Origin: Streptomyces megasporus
Lineage (GTDB): Bacteria; Actinomycetota; Actinomycetes; Streptomycetales; Streptomycetaceae
Reading direction: 5' to 3'
DNA length: 47,233 bases
Assembly: GCF_000718985.1 (NCBI RefSeq)
Contig: NZ_JODL01000032.1
Span: 1 to 47,233 of the forward strand
Below are positions 13,896 through 21,002 of this stretch, one piece after another (positions within the stretch are counted from its first letter, which is position 1; each line of letters opens with the position of its first letter). Under the pieces are notes generated by a model that ran no database searches, was not told the DNA's origin, and saw only the letters and a program-made list of their open reading frames with translations. Position numbers and translations under genes: made by a program.

Positions 13896-14699
13896 ATGTC
13901 CACTGTAGAGACAGAAGCCTTCCCTGCCGTGCCGCGGTTCTGGCTCGGCACACACCAGCCGTCGTGGCTGGCCCACACCGATGTTCCGCTGTGCGTGTCC
14001 TACCGGCGACTGGCCAGGCGTCGCACCCTGCCGAAGGCACTGGGCCCGTGGATGTTGGACTCCGGCGGGTTCAGCGAGCTGTCGCTGTACGGCACCTGGC
14101 GCACCCCGGCCGACGCCTATGCCGAGATGGTGGCCCGCTGCCACCAGGAGGTCGGCCGGTTGGAGATGGTGGCGCCGCAGGACTGGATGTGTGAGCCGGA
14201 GATGATCGCCCGCACCGGGTTGAGTGTGCGCGAGCACCAGGAGCGCACCGTCGCCTCGGTGTTGGAGTTGCGGGCGATGCTGCGGGGTGTTCGGGTGATC
14301 CCGGTCCTTCAGGGCTGGACCCACCACCAGTTTTTGCGCTGCATCGACCTCTACCACGAGGCCGGGATCGACCTGACCGCTGAGCCGGTGGTCGGAGTGG
14401 GCAGTATCTGCAGGCGGCCGAATGTGGTGCGGGTCTGTTTGCTGCTGGACGACCTCGCCAGGGCCGGGCTGCGGCTGCACGCGTTCGGCTTCAAGATCAC
14501 AGGGTTGCGGCTGCTGGCCGAGGTGCCGTGTGTGTCCGGCGGCGTGGTGTCGGCGGACTCGCTGGCCTGGAGCGTCTCCGGCACGCACGAACCGGGTTGC
14601 TCCCCCACGCACTCCCACGAGGGCAACTGTCTGCGGTACGCGCTGGCCTGGCGGGAGCAGGTGGCGGAACTGCTGCACGCAGCGGGGAGGGCCCGGTGA
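13896..14699 (+). CDS. TGT/DpdA-like transglycosylase (DNA base modification)
   Basis: A 267-residue protein with the landmarks of the tRNA-guanine transglycosylase fold: LDSGGFSEL (about residues 54-62, holding the DSGG aspartate), PQDWMCEP, VIPVLQGW (about 133-140), VVGVGSICRR and AFGFK, and a late SADSLAW (about 219-225) whose Asp could be the nucleophile. At this size, without the C-terminal zinc site of queuine TGTs, and next to Mom-like and PP-loop genes, it resembles DpdA-type enzymes that exchange guanine for 7-deazaguanine in DNA. ATG 13896 is preferred over ATG 13884 because GAGGA lies 6 nt before it. No preQ0 biosynthesis gene is in the window, so the base would have to come from the host. 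Substrate is inference. Confidence 0.75.
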   Translation: MSTVETEAFPAVPRFWLGTHQPSWLAHTDVPLCVSYRRLARRRTLPKALGPWMLDSGGFSELSLYGTWRTPADAYAEMVARCHQEVGRLEMVAPQDWMCEPEMIARTGLSVREHQERTVASVLELRAMLRGVRVIPVLQGWTHHQFLRCIDLYHEAGIDLTAEPVVGVGSICRRPNVVRVCLLLDDLARAGLRLHAFGFKITGLRLLAEVPCVSGGVVSADSLAWSVSGTHEPGCSPTHSHEGNCLRYALAWREQVAELLHAAGRAR

Positions 14700-15601
14700 G
14701 CGGCATGCGACAGGACGCTCTGTTCGATGGTGACTGGGCACAGCGTTGGAGTCTGGGCCGTCACACCTGGCGGCATCGCCACGACGGCGGCTTCGACCCC
14801 GACCGCTACGAGGTCGTCCCACTTGCCGAGGACAAGCCGGTGCGGGCGTTCTTGGAAGCCCACCACTACCTGACCGGACTGCCGCCGGCCGTGTTCCGCT
14901 ACGCCATGGTCGACGTCCGCCACCCTGCCACCGGCGGCCTGCCCGGCCGAATGGTCGGCGTGATGGTGCTGTCCGTCCCGATGAATAGGCGCGCCCTCAC
15001 CAACGTCTTCCCCGGCTTGGAACCGGTTGCGGAGTCACTGGACTTCTCGCGGCTGTGTCTGCTGGATGAGGTGGCGGCCAACGGCGAGTCGTGGTTCTGC
15101 GCGGCCTCGTTCCGGCACGCCGCCGCCCAAGGCGTGCGCGGCATCGTCACCTTCGCCGACCCGATGCCGTACCGCCGTCGCACCGCCCATGGCACCCACC
15201 TGATAACCCCAGGTCACGCAGGGGTGGTGTACCAGGCGCTGGGGTTCGAGCACCTGGGCCGTTCCACGTCCCGCACCCAGATCCTGCTGCCGGACGGGAC
15301 GGCGCTCACCGCCCGGTCCGCGGCCAAGGCGACCGGGGGTGAACAGGGGGCCGCGGCGGTCGAGCGGAGACTGGTCGCCCTCGGGGCCCGGGCCCGGGCT
15401 CGGGGTCAATCTCCTCGTGTCTGGCTCGCCCAGGCCTTGAACGAGGTCGGTGCCACCCGCCGTCGACACCCGGGCTGCTACCGGTACGCCCTGCGGATCG
15501 GCCGCACCCGCGCCGAGCGCACCGCCGTCCGTATCGCCTTGGCCTCTCTTCCGTACCCCAAGCCCGCCGCTCTCCCGGCAGCACTGGGAACCGTGTCATG
15601 A
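14696..15601 (+). CDS. Mom-like DNA adenine-modification protein
   Basis: A 301-residue protein starting at GTG 14696, which overlaps the preceding stop as GTGA and follows GGGGAGG. Key stretches match phage Mu Mom, a GNAT-fold enzyme that converts adenine to its methylcarbamoyl form and hides DNA from restriction: AFLEAHHYL, GVMVLSVPMN, SLDFSRLCLLDEVAANGES, FRHAAAQGVRGIVTFADPMP and the signature GHAGVVYQALGFEHLGRS (about residues 173-190). Compared with Mu Mom it has a C-terminal extension of about 90 basic residues. Coupling to the TGT-like gene suggests the two act in one modification scheme. The exact chemistry is not visible from sequence. Confidence 0.82.
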   Translation: MSGMRQDALFDGDWAQRWSLGRHTWRHRHDGGFDPDRYEVVPLAEDKPVRAFLEAHHYLTGLPPAVFRYAMVDVRHPATGGLPGRMVGVMVLSVPMNRRALTNVFPGLEPVAESLDFSRLCLLDEVAANGESWFCAASFRHAAAQGVRGIVTFADPMPYRRRTAHGTHLITPGHAGVVYQALGFEHLGRSTSRTQILLPDGTALTARSAAKATGGEQGAAAVERRLVALGARARARGQSPRVWLAQALNEVGATRRRHPGCYRYALRIGRTRAERTAVRIALASLPYPKPAALPAALGTVS

Positions 15602-16815
15602 CCGCGCTCCACGCCACGCTGCCCGGTCTGGAGTTGCCCGGCACCGTGGACACCGTCGTCAACTGGGGGCTGGGCGTGGACTCCACCGCGATGATCGCCC
15701 GCATCCTGGAGGACCCCGCCGCACACGGCGTGGACCTGGACCGCACCGCCGTGGTCCACATGGCGACTGGGAACGAGTGGCCGGATACGTTGGCCGACGC
15801 CGAGCGGCACATGCTGCCGCTGCTGCGCGAGCACGGGGTGCGACTGGTGCAGCTCGCGCGAGCGGGTCAATCCGACCGGGCCGGGATCGAGGTCCTGGAC
15901 GACTCCCGCTCCCCGCAGCGGCTGATCGCACGCGGCGCCTGGACGCTGTGGGACGAGATGGAGGCCAACGGCACCGTCCCACAGCAAGGGGGTGTTCGGC
16001 GGTGCAGCATTCGCGCCAAGGGCAGCGTCGGTGATCGGTGGATCCCCACCGCCACGGGCGGCCGGCCGTTCGTGCAGCTGATGGGGTTCAACGCCGACGA
16101 GGCGAGCCGGGCAGTCCGGGACGCCGCAGCCGGCGACAGCCCGGTGCGCACCGGCCGGTTCCCGCTGATTGAGTGGGGCTGGGGCCGACGGGACTGCGAG
16201 GAATACCTGCACCAGCGGTTCGGCGTCCGCTGGCGCAAAAGTTACTGCTGGTTCTGCTGCTACCCGATCTCCATGGGCGCGATGGAGGCCAACCTGCAGC
16301 GGATGCGAGCCTTCCCCGACATCGCCGGGCGGGTGCTGCGCCTGGAGTACGTCGCCACCTGCCTCAATCCCAACGCGAAACTGTTCGGTGTCAGCAGCCT
16401 GCTGGAGCGGTTCGACCCGGCCGCCCCGGCCGACCGGCCCGTGCTGGATGCCTTCGCACGCGAACTGGATTGCCCGTGGGCGCTGTACCGGGTGCGGCGC
16501 ATCCTGCCCGTGGCCAAGGACAACCCCGCCCGCCGCGCCCCGGCCCTGCGGTCGGTGCAGCAACTCGCCCTCGGCACCCGGGCCCAGGTGGGGCGCCGGC
16601 TGGAGACTGCCTCCGCCCGCCATGGTCTTTCCGTCCAGACGGACCCCGCCCATGGCATGGTGCGCACCTGGTTGCGCCACCGCCGCGACGTCCTGCCGAC
16701 CGTGGAGGAGCTGCTGGTCACGGCCCCGGCCTACGTCCGCGACAAGCAACAGAAGCGCTTCGAGAAGGAGTGGGCCGCCCACGTCGGCCGCCTCGTGGCC
16801 TTACCGGTCGGCTGA
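15598..16815 (+). CDS. PP-loop (PAPS reductase-like) protein 1
   Basis: A 405-residue protein starting at ATG 15598, overlapping the Mom-like stop as ATGA. The N-terminus has a PP-loop of the ATP-pyrophosphatase/PAPS-reductase superfamily, NWGLGVDSTAM (about residues 20-30), followed by HMATGNEWPDTL. Cysteines lie in RRCSIRAKG (near 139) and CWFCCYP (about 217-223), consistent with an Fe-S cluster or thiol chemistry. Such enzymes adenylate a substrate or transfer sulfur; DndC of DNA phosphorothioation is a relative. No dndB, dndD or dndE is present, so service to the neighbouring base-modification enzymes is more likely, as inference. Confidence 0.8.
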   Translation: MTALHATLPGLELPGTVDTVVNWGLGVDSTAMIARILEDPAAHGVDLDRTAVVHMATGNEWPDTLADAERHMLPLLREHGVRLVQLARAGQSDRAGIEVLDDSRSPQRLIARGAWTLWDEMEANGTVPQQGGVRRCSIRAKGSVGDRWIPTATGGRPFVQLMGFNADEASRAVRDAAAGDSPVRTGRFPLIEWGWGRRDCEEYLHQRFGVRWRKSYCWFCCYPISMGAMEANLQRMRAFPDIAGRVLRLEYVATCLNPNAKLFGVSSLLERFDPAAPADRPVLDAFARELDCPWALYRVRRILPVAKDNPARRAPALRSVQQLALGTRAQVGRRLETASARHGLSVQTDPAHGMVRTWLRHRRDVLPTVEELLVTAPAYVRDKQQKRFEKEWAAHVGRLVALPVG

Positions 16816-16847
16816 CCACTCTCCCCCTGGTCTGCGGCTGTCCCGTC

Positions 16848-16873
16848 GCCCGGCCCGCAGGCGCGGGCCGGGC
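16848..16873 (+). terminator. Hairpin terminator between PP-loop genes
   Basis: Perfect 11-bp stem GCCCGGCCCGC (16848-16858) / GCGGGCCGGGC (16863-16873) with a 4-nt loop, in the 102-bp gap between the two PP-loop genes. Confidence 0.65.
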
Positions 16874-16917
16874 CCGCCCCCTGTCTTTGCTCTCCCGACC
16901 GATTTCGGAGGTGTCTT

Positions 16918-17952
16918 GTGTCTTCCTTCGGCCTGCCCGCCGGTACCGTTACCCAGGCCCCCGCGCCGGACCTGATCGATTACGACCTGATCGCCCCGCA
17001 GCTGTCCGGTGGCAAGGACAGCGCGCTGATGATGTGGCTGACCATGGAGGCGGCCCGCGTCGCCGGTGTGGTCGACCGGGTACGCAGTTACCACGCCTCT
17101 TTGGGGCTACTGGAATGGCCGGCGGTCACCTACGCCGGTGACAGGTGGCCGGGGGTGTCGGAGCTCGCCGCACGCCAGAGCGCCGCGTTCGGCCTGCCCG
17201 CCGATCGGCACATCGAGGTCACCCGTACCCTGCCGGCACCCGACGGTGGGCGGTTGCCGCACTCGCTGCTCACCGAGATCGCCGCCTACGGCCGCTTCCC
17301 GCGCCGCGGCAGCCGGTACTGCACCAAGTGCGCGAAGGAATCGGTGGTCTCCGCAGCTTGGACCCCGTTCGTCACCCGGCATCGGAAGGAGACAGGGCGG
17401 CCGATGCGGATCCTGAAAGTGATGGGGCTGCGGCGGGAGGAGAGCCGCGACCGCAGCAAGCTGGTGCCCTACCGGAACGTGCTGACCAACAGTGCCCGCG
17501 TCGTCGACGAGTGGCTTCCCGCCCTGACGTGGTCCACCCCGGCGGTGCTGGAGTGGTGTCAGGACCACCCCGATCTGCGGGCGTGGACGTACGACTCGGT
17601 TCCCGGTGCCGGGGACTGGGCTGGCACCAGCCGCTGCTCCTGCTCGTACTGCGTGTTCGGATCGAAGCGGGATCTGCTGCTGGCCGTCGGGCGGCGGCCG
17701 CGGCTGGCCGCCCTGTACGACGAGGTCGAGACCGTTCGCGGCGACTCCTTCCGTCCCGACTACCGGATCCACGACCTCATCCACCTTGCCGCCGGCCCCG
17801 ACGCTCCCGACCCCGGTGTCGTCTGCGACGACAGCGGTCCGGAGTTCGACGCCCTGGTGGCTCAGGTCCGCGCCGCTCTGGCTCGACCACCCCGCAAGGC
17901 GGTCGATCTGGCCCGGCGGTCGGCCGGGCTGGCGTCCTGCGCCCTGTGCTGA
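16918..17952 (+). CDS. PP-loop (PAPS reductase/DndC-like) protein 2
   Basis: A 344-residue protein starting at GTG 16918 after GGAGGTG. The canonical PP-loop QLSGGKDSALMM lies at about residues 28-39. A YCTKCAKE motif (near 134), the GLRREESRDRSK motif shared with DndC and PAPS reductases, and SRCSCSYCVFGSKRDLL (near 240) give a cysteine set suited to an Fe-S cluster; the extreme C-terminus is also CALC. It differs from protein 1 in sequence and cysteine spacing, so the pair is not a recent duplication. Its place beside the TGT-like and Mom-like genes suggests activation or sulfur chemistry on a DNA base; alternatively it is an independent stand-alone PAPS reductase-like protein. Confidence 0.82.
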   Translation: MSSFGLPAGTVTQAPAPDLIDYDLIAPQLSGGKDSALMMWLTMEAARVAGVVDRVRSYHASLGLLEWPAVTYAGDRWPGVSELAARQSAAFGLPADRHIEVTRTLPAPDGGRLPHSLLTEIAAYGRFPRRGSRYCTKCAKESVVSAAWTPFVTRHRKETGRPMRILKVMGLRREESRDRSKLVPYRNVLTNSARVVDEWLPALTWSTPAVLEWCQDHPDLRAWTYDSVPGAGDWAGTSRCSCSYCVFGSKRDLLLAVGRRPRLAALYDEVETVRGDSFRPDYRIHDLIHLAAGPDAPDPGVVCDDSGPEFDALVAQVRAALARPPRKAVDLARRSAGLASCALC

Positions 17953-18012
17953 CCCGGCCACCGGTACGGCACCCTTCCTGCCCTGTGTCCAGACGATGGA
18001 GGATGAACGACG

Positions 18013-18363
18013 ATGACGGATTCGATTGCGACCCGGTACCTGCTCGACTTGGCTGCGGCGGCCGCGAACACCGGCGACCCCGACCGGCTGCTGGACCTGT
18101 TGCGCGCCGGACACGCCCAGTGGTGCGAGGGCATCCAGCGGATGACCGAGGACGTGATCCGGCGATGCAAGGATCTGGACGACGCCGCGGTGGCGGCATG
18201 GTGTGCCCAGGCTGGCAGCCCTTGGGGGACGACAGGTCAGGACCGCAGTGATGCAATTGGTTGTCTGGTCTTCGCTCTGTGGGACGACACGCCAGCGGCC
18301 ATGGCCTACGCCGCGCTGGAAGAGCGGGCGTCCGCGTTCGGAGTCTGCCTGATTCCCGAGTAG
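18013..18363 (+). CDS. Hypothetical protein, 116 aa
   Basis: ATG 18013 follows GGAGGATGAACGACG. The product is mostly helical and acidic (TRYLLDLAAAAANTGDPDRLLDLL, then QRMTEDVIRRCKDLDDAAVAAW, then ALEERASAFGVCLIPE). No family recognised. It is probably the last gene of the transcript that carries the modification genes; the diverged cassette copy 8 follows within 25 bp. Confidence 0.7.
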   Translation: MTDSIATRYLLDLAAAAANTGDPDRLLDLLRAGHAQWCEGIQRMTEDVIRRCKDLDDAAVAAWCAQAGSPWGTTGQDRSDAIGCLVFALWDDTPAAMAYAALEERASAFGVCLIPE

Positions 18364-18387
18364 AAAGGGCGGACTTTCGCGTGCGGC

Positions 18388-18475
18388 TGGACACACCACC
18401 CCGGTTTTCGGCATTATTGAACCTGTCGCACCGGGGTCGGTGTGGCCTCTGTCACCATGCCCTTGTGAGGTTTCG
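18388..18475 (+). promoter_or_regulatory. Diverged promoter-leader cassette, copy 8
   Basis: The block tcggcattattgaacctgtc keeps the core of the other copies with -10 CATTAT (18412-18417) and -35 TGGACA (18388-18393), but the spacer is 18 instead of 16 bp. The conserved TGGTG-loop hairpin is replaced by CACCG/CGGTG (18429-18433/18438-18442, loop GGGT), and the CCGAAA box is missing. It precedes the HTH-repeat gene at 18476. Confidence 0.55.
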
Positions 18476-19324
18476 ATGTCCCAGCCCGCGAGTCCTCAGC
18501 TCGTGGACGGCGCCCGGATCGCCGAAGAGTTCGGCCTGGAGCCCCGGGCAGTCGACGAGTGGTGCCGGCGCCACGGCGTCGCCGGGCTTCCGGACTCGCG
18601 CCCCGTGAACGGAGTCGAGCACTGGCCTTACGACGACGTCGCGGCCCGACTCGGCGACCTGCTCACCGCCTCGCAGATCGCCGAGATGCTCGGCTACAAG
18701 AACAAGAGCACGATCTACCAACCGGGATTCTTCCCCGACCCCGACGAGACGTCGACGACGGCCAGCGGTCGCCGCGGCCGCATGCGGTGGAAGCTCCTCA
18801 CCGTCATCGCCTGGGACCTCAAGCGGCCCGGTCGAGGCCGGCACGCCGGATCCAAGCGCACGCTGCCCGAATTGCCGGACGTCTCCTGGGACGGGGACCC
18901 GGACGAGCTCTTGGTGACACCGCAAGTGGCCGCCCTGTTGAACTTCGGCAGCGTCAAAAGCTTCTCCAGCTCGCTGTCCCAGGGCAACCTTCCCGAACTC
19001 GAGACGCCGGACGCAGAGGTCCCCGGCAGTCGAGGCCCGCGCAAGGCCTGGAAGCGGCGGACCGTCCAGGCGGTCGGCCGGCGGCTGGGGCTGGTGTCCG
19101 AGGGCCAGACGGAAGGCGACGAGCTCTGGAGCGCCGAACAGGCCGCGCCGCTGTTCGGCTACAGCAGCGCCAACAGCTTCAACGGTGCCCTCGCCCGCGG
19201 TCGGCTGCCGGAGCTCGAGGAGCCGGACGCCCTCGTGCCGTCCGCGGCCGGCAAGGGACGACGTCAGAAAAGATGGCGCCGCAGCCGCCTGGAAGAGGCC
19301 GCGGCCAAGCGACAGGGCACGTAA
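18476..19324 (+). CDS. Protein with four tandem HTH-like units
   Basis: A 282-residue protein starting at ATG 18476 after GTGAGG. It reads as four consecutive units, each opening like a MerR/excisionase helix-turn-helix: LVDGARIAEEFGLEPRAVDE (about residues 8-27), LLTASQIAEMLGYKNKST (about 62-79), LLVTPQVAALLNFGSVKS (about 142-159) and LWSAEQAAPLFGYSSANS (about 217-234). Each is followed by a LPxxxxPD-like turn and a basic helix (MRWKLLTVIAW, KAWKRRTVQAVG, KRWRRSRLEEAA). Units 3 and 4 are clearly similar. It probably binds a series of direct DNA repeats, as a plasmid regulator or replication-origin binder, and its promoter is a variant of the repeated cassette, suggesting autoregulation (inference). 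Confidence 0.75.
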   Translation: MSQPASPQLVDGARIAEEFGLEPRAVDEWCRRHGVAGLPDSRPVNGVEHWPYDDVAARLGDLLTASQIAEMLGYKNKSTIYQPGFFPDPDETSTTASGRRGRMRWKLLTVIAWDLKRPGRGRHAGSKRTLPELPDVSWDGDPDELLVTPQVAALLNFGSVKSFSSSLSQGNLPELETPDAEVPGSRGPRKAWKRRTVQAVGRRLGLVSEGQTEGDELWSAEQAAPLFGYSSANSFNGALARGRLPELEEPDALVPSAAGKGRRQKRWRRSRLEEAAAKRQGT

Positions 19325-19406
19325 CCTGCCCATCGCCGAGCCGCGTCGCAGAGCTCGGCTACCGTAAGACGTGGCAGCCGGTCGGGAGATGACGAAGCCC
19401 GGCACG

Positions 19407-19425
19407 TCAGGACCTCGCGTCCTGA
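19407..19425. repeat. Palindrome in the gap before the relaxase-type gene
   Basis: TCAGGAC (19407-19413) and GTCCTGA (19419-19425) flank CTCGC. It lies 18 bp before the three-way-junction element. Confidence 0.6.
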
Positions 19426-19442
19426 TAAGGACCGGTTGCCGC

Positions 19443-19514
19443 CTGATGGCCGGTACGGAGAGACTCACCACCTCTCCACCGTGCGGACCGATGTCCGCAC
19501 GGGCCGGCCATCAG
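19443..19514. other. Predicted three-way-junction element (oriT, origin or RNA candidate)
   Basis: An outer 11-bp stem CTGATGGCCGG (19443-19453) / CCGGCCATCAG (19504-19514) encloses two hairpins: GGAGAG (19457-19462) / CTCTCC (19472-19477), and CCGTGCGGAC (19479-19488) / GTCCGCACGG (19493-19502) with loop CGAT. All stems are perfect and nearly contiguous, so the whole 72-nt element folds as a compact junction. It lies in a 420-bp non-coding region directly upstream of the Replic_Relax gene. Possible roles are oriT, a single-strand origin, or a structured RNA. Confidence 0.65.
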
Positions 19515-19539
19515 TGCTGTCCGCCTCGTCTCGAACCCG

Positions 19540-19645
19540 TGGTAAGCCGCGCCTTCCGATCGCTGCACCCGTGGCTCGGCGGTAACCGCAACCGTGGCCG
19601 CTTCGATACACCGTCCCGACGACGGCGGTAAGCGCCTCGGTAAGA
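19540..19645. repeat. CGGTAAG-motif cluster A
   Basis: Copies of (C/T)GGTAA occur at 19540-19547 (TGGTAAGC), 19580-19587 (CGGTAACC), 19626-19633 (CGGTAAGC) and 19638-19645 (CGGTAAGA), just upstream of the Replic_Relax gene. The same octamer clusters again before the T4SS operon at 22478-22620. The remainder of the 19325-19744 gap shows no gene. Confidence 0.5.
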
Positions 19646-19744
19646 ACGACGGGTGAGGTAGAGACCGAGGGTGCATCCCGTGTGCCACGCCCTCGCGACC
19701 TCCGCAGCCACGGCGCTGCGGGCCCTGCCGGGAGGAGATCCTCG

Positions 19745-20653
19745 ATGCCTCACAGCGCGGCCGACACCGCACCGCGCCGCACCGCCCCCGTGCGCGAGCA
19801 GGTCCTCGCCTGCCTGTTCCAACACCGGGCCGCCACCACGGTCCAACTGCTGCGCATGCTCACTCCTCGGCCGCACCCGGAGTACCTGCGCAAATGCCTG
19901 CGTGCCTTGCGTCGCAACGAACTGGCGGCTTCCATCGACCTGTACCACCGCCCCAGCGTGTGGTTCCTGACCGACCAGGGGCGAGCCACCGTGGCGCAGT
20001 GGCCACAGTTCGTCGACCGACGTCCCCACCGCGCCGGTCGAAGCGCGATGGGGATGCGCAGCCTGCACACCCTGACCGTCACGCGCACCGCTTTGGCCTT
20101 TCTCGCCGACGCCCAGGCCCGCGGCGACGACTTTTCCCCACTGGACTGGACCCCCGAAGTCAGTCACCCGATCCGCGACGGGGCCGCCGACGGCCGGCGC
20201 ATGCTGGTCGCCGACGCGCTGCTGCGCTACACCCGCGTTCATCCGAGCCGGGCGTTGCTGCGGGCGTTCGTCGAAGTCGATCGAGCCACCCAGTCCAGCG
20301 AGCAGCTCGCCTCCAAGCTGATCGCCTACGCGCGGTTCCACAGCGCGCCCCCCATCCCTTCGGGGCGGCACGCGGCGACCTCCAGGCCGACGGTCGCCGC
20401 GGCCTGGCAGCGCAGTTATCCGGTGTTTCCACGGGTGCTGTTCGTTCTCACCGGGGCCGGGCCACGCGCCTTGACCCAGCGCATTGCCGATCTACAGACG
20501 ATGGTGCGTCAGCACCCCTTGGTCGAGCAGTTCGCCGCCGAGGTGCCCTTGGGCGCTGCGGTGCTGGAGGACTTGGAGCAACGCGGCGCGTCGGCAGCGG
20601 TGTGGAGTGCACTGGACGACCGGACGGGTCGGTTCGGCTGGATGGATCTGTGA
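19745..20653 (+). CDS. Replication-relaxation family protein (relaxase-type)
   Basis: A 302-residue protein of the Replic_Relax type found on plasmids and integrative elements of Gram-positive bacteria. Residues about 15-85 form a winged helix (VREQVLACLFQHRAATTVQLLRM, then LRRNELAASIDLY and VWFLTDQGRATV). The middle carries MRSLHTLTVTRTALAFLADA and RMLVADALLRYTR with AFVEVDRAT, the segment expected for a metal-dependent nuclease-like core, and the C-terminus is less conserved. The family is linked to plasmid DNA relaxation and replication and is a reasonable relaxase candidate here. ATG 19745 follows GGGAGGAG. It sits between a structured non-coding element and the T4SS operon, which fits a DNA-processing role in transfer. 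Confidence 0.82.
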   Translation: MPHSAADTAPRRTAPVREQVLACLFQHRAATTVQLLRMLTPRPHPEYLRKCLRALRRNELAASIDLYHRPSVWFLTDQGRATVAQWPQFVDRRPHRAGRSAMGMRSLHTLTVTRTALAFLADAQARGDDFSPLDWTPEVSHPIRDGAADGRRMLVADALLRYTRVHPSRALLRAFVEVDRATQSSEQLASKLIAYARFHSAPPIPSGRHAATSRPTVAAAWQRSYPVFPRVLFVLTGAGPRALTQRIADLQTMVRQHPLVEQFAAEVPLGAAVLEDLEQRGASAAVWSALDDRTGRFGWMDL

Positions 20654-20654
20654 C

Positions 20655-20681
20655 CTCGGGGCCGCGCTTCGCGGCCCCGAG
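20655..20681 (+). terminator. Hairpin terminator after the Replic_Relax gene
   Basis: Perfect 12-bp stem CTCGGGGCCGCG (20655-20666) / CGCGGCCCCGAG (20670-20681) with loop CTT, right after the stop codon. The following 200 bp hold only the leader of the peptide gene. Confidence 0.8.
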
Positions 20682-20883
20682 TCCGATCAAGACCGTCCGT
20701 CGCCGGGCACAGGCGTCGCGAACCGCGAGATGCGTCGGCGGGACGTTCCTGCGCCCCGCGCGTGCGATGGCCTCGACGCACACATCATGACGTGACGCGA
20801 TCCGGTCACTACCGAGTGTTCTCCTGACATAGGAAGAAGGGTGCGCCACGATGGCAACGTCGCGTCGACCGCAGGAGGTTGTC

Positions 20884-21000
20884 ATGGGCGAGCACCGCAA
20901 ACCGGAGCCGGATCCCGGTCAAGGCACCCCGCCGCCCGGCAATGCCGACGGGCAGGTACCCACCCCGCCTCCGGGCAACGGCAAGCACAAGAAGGACTGA
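20884..21000 (+). CDS. Candidate RiPP precursor peptide, 38 aa
   Basis: ATG 20884 lies 5 nt after a perfect AGGAGG (20873-20878). An in-frame ATG at 20851 would add 11 residues. The peptide begins MGEHRKPEPDP, has an imperfect internal repeat (TPPPGNADG and TPPPGNG) and ends in a basic KHKKD. The gene after it starts 2 nt downstream and encodes a PCMT-like O-methyltransferase. This pairing is the minimal layout of imiditide-type RiPPs, in which a PCMT homologue turns an Asp into aspartimide; the NADG Asp-Gly site would be a favourable target. Alternatively it could be an unmodified small cationic peptide. It is not homologous to anything I can name with certainty. Confidence 0.6.
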   Translation: MGEHRKPEPDPGQGTPPPGNADGQVPTPPPGNGKHKKD

Positions 21001-21002
21001 TC

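Noticed and set aside
15598..17952. A dnd phosphorothioation system
   Set aside because: Only DndC-like PP-loop proteins are present; no cysteine desulfurase, DndB, DndD or DndE is encoded nearby, whereas Mom-like and TGT-like genes are.
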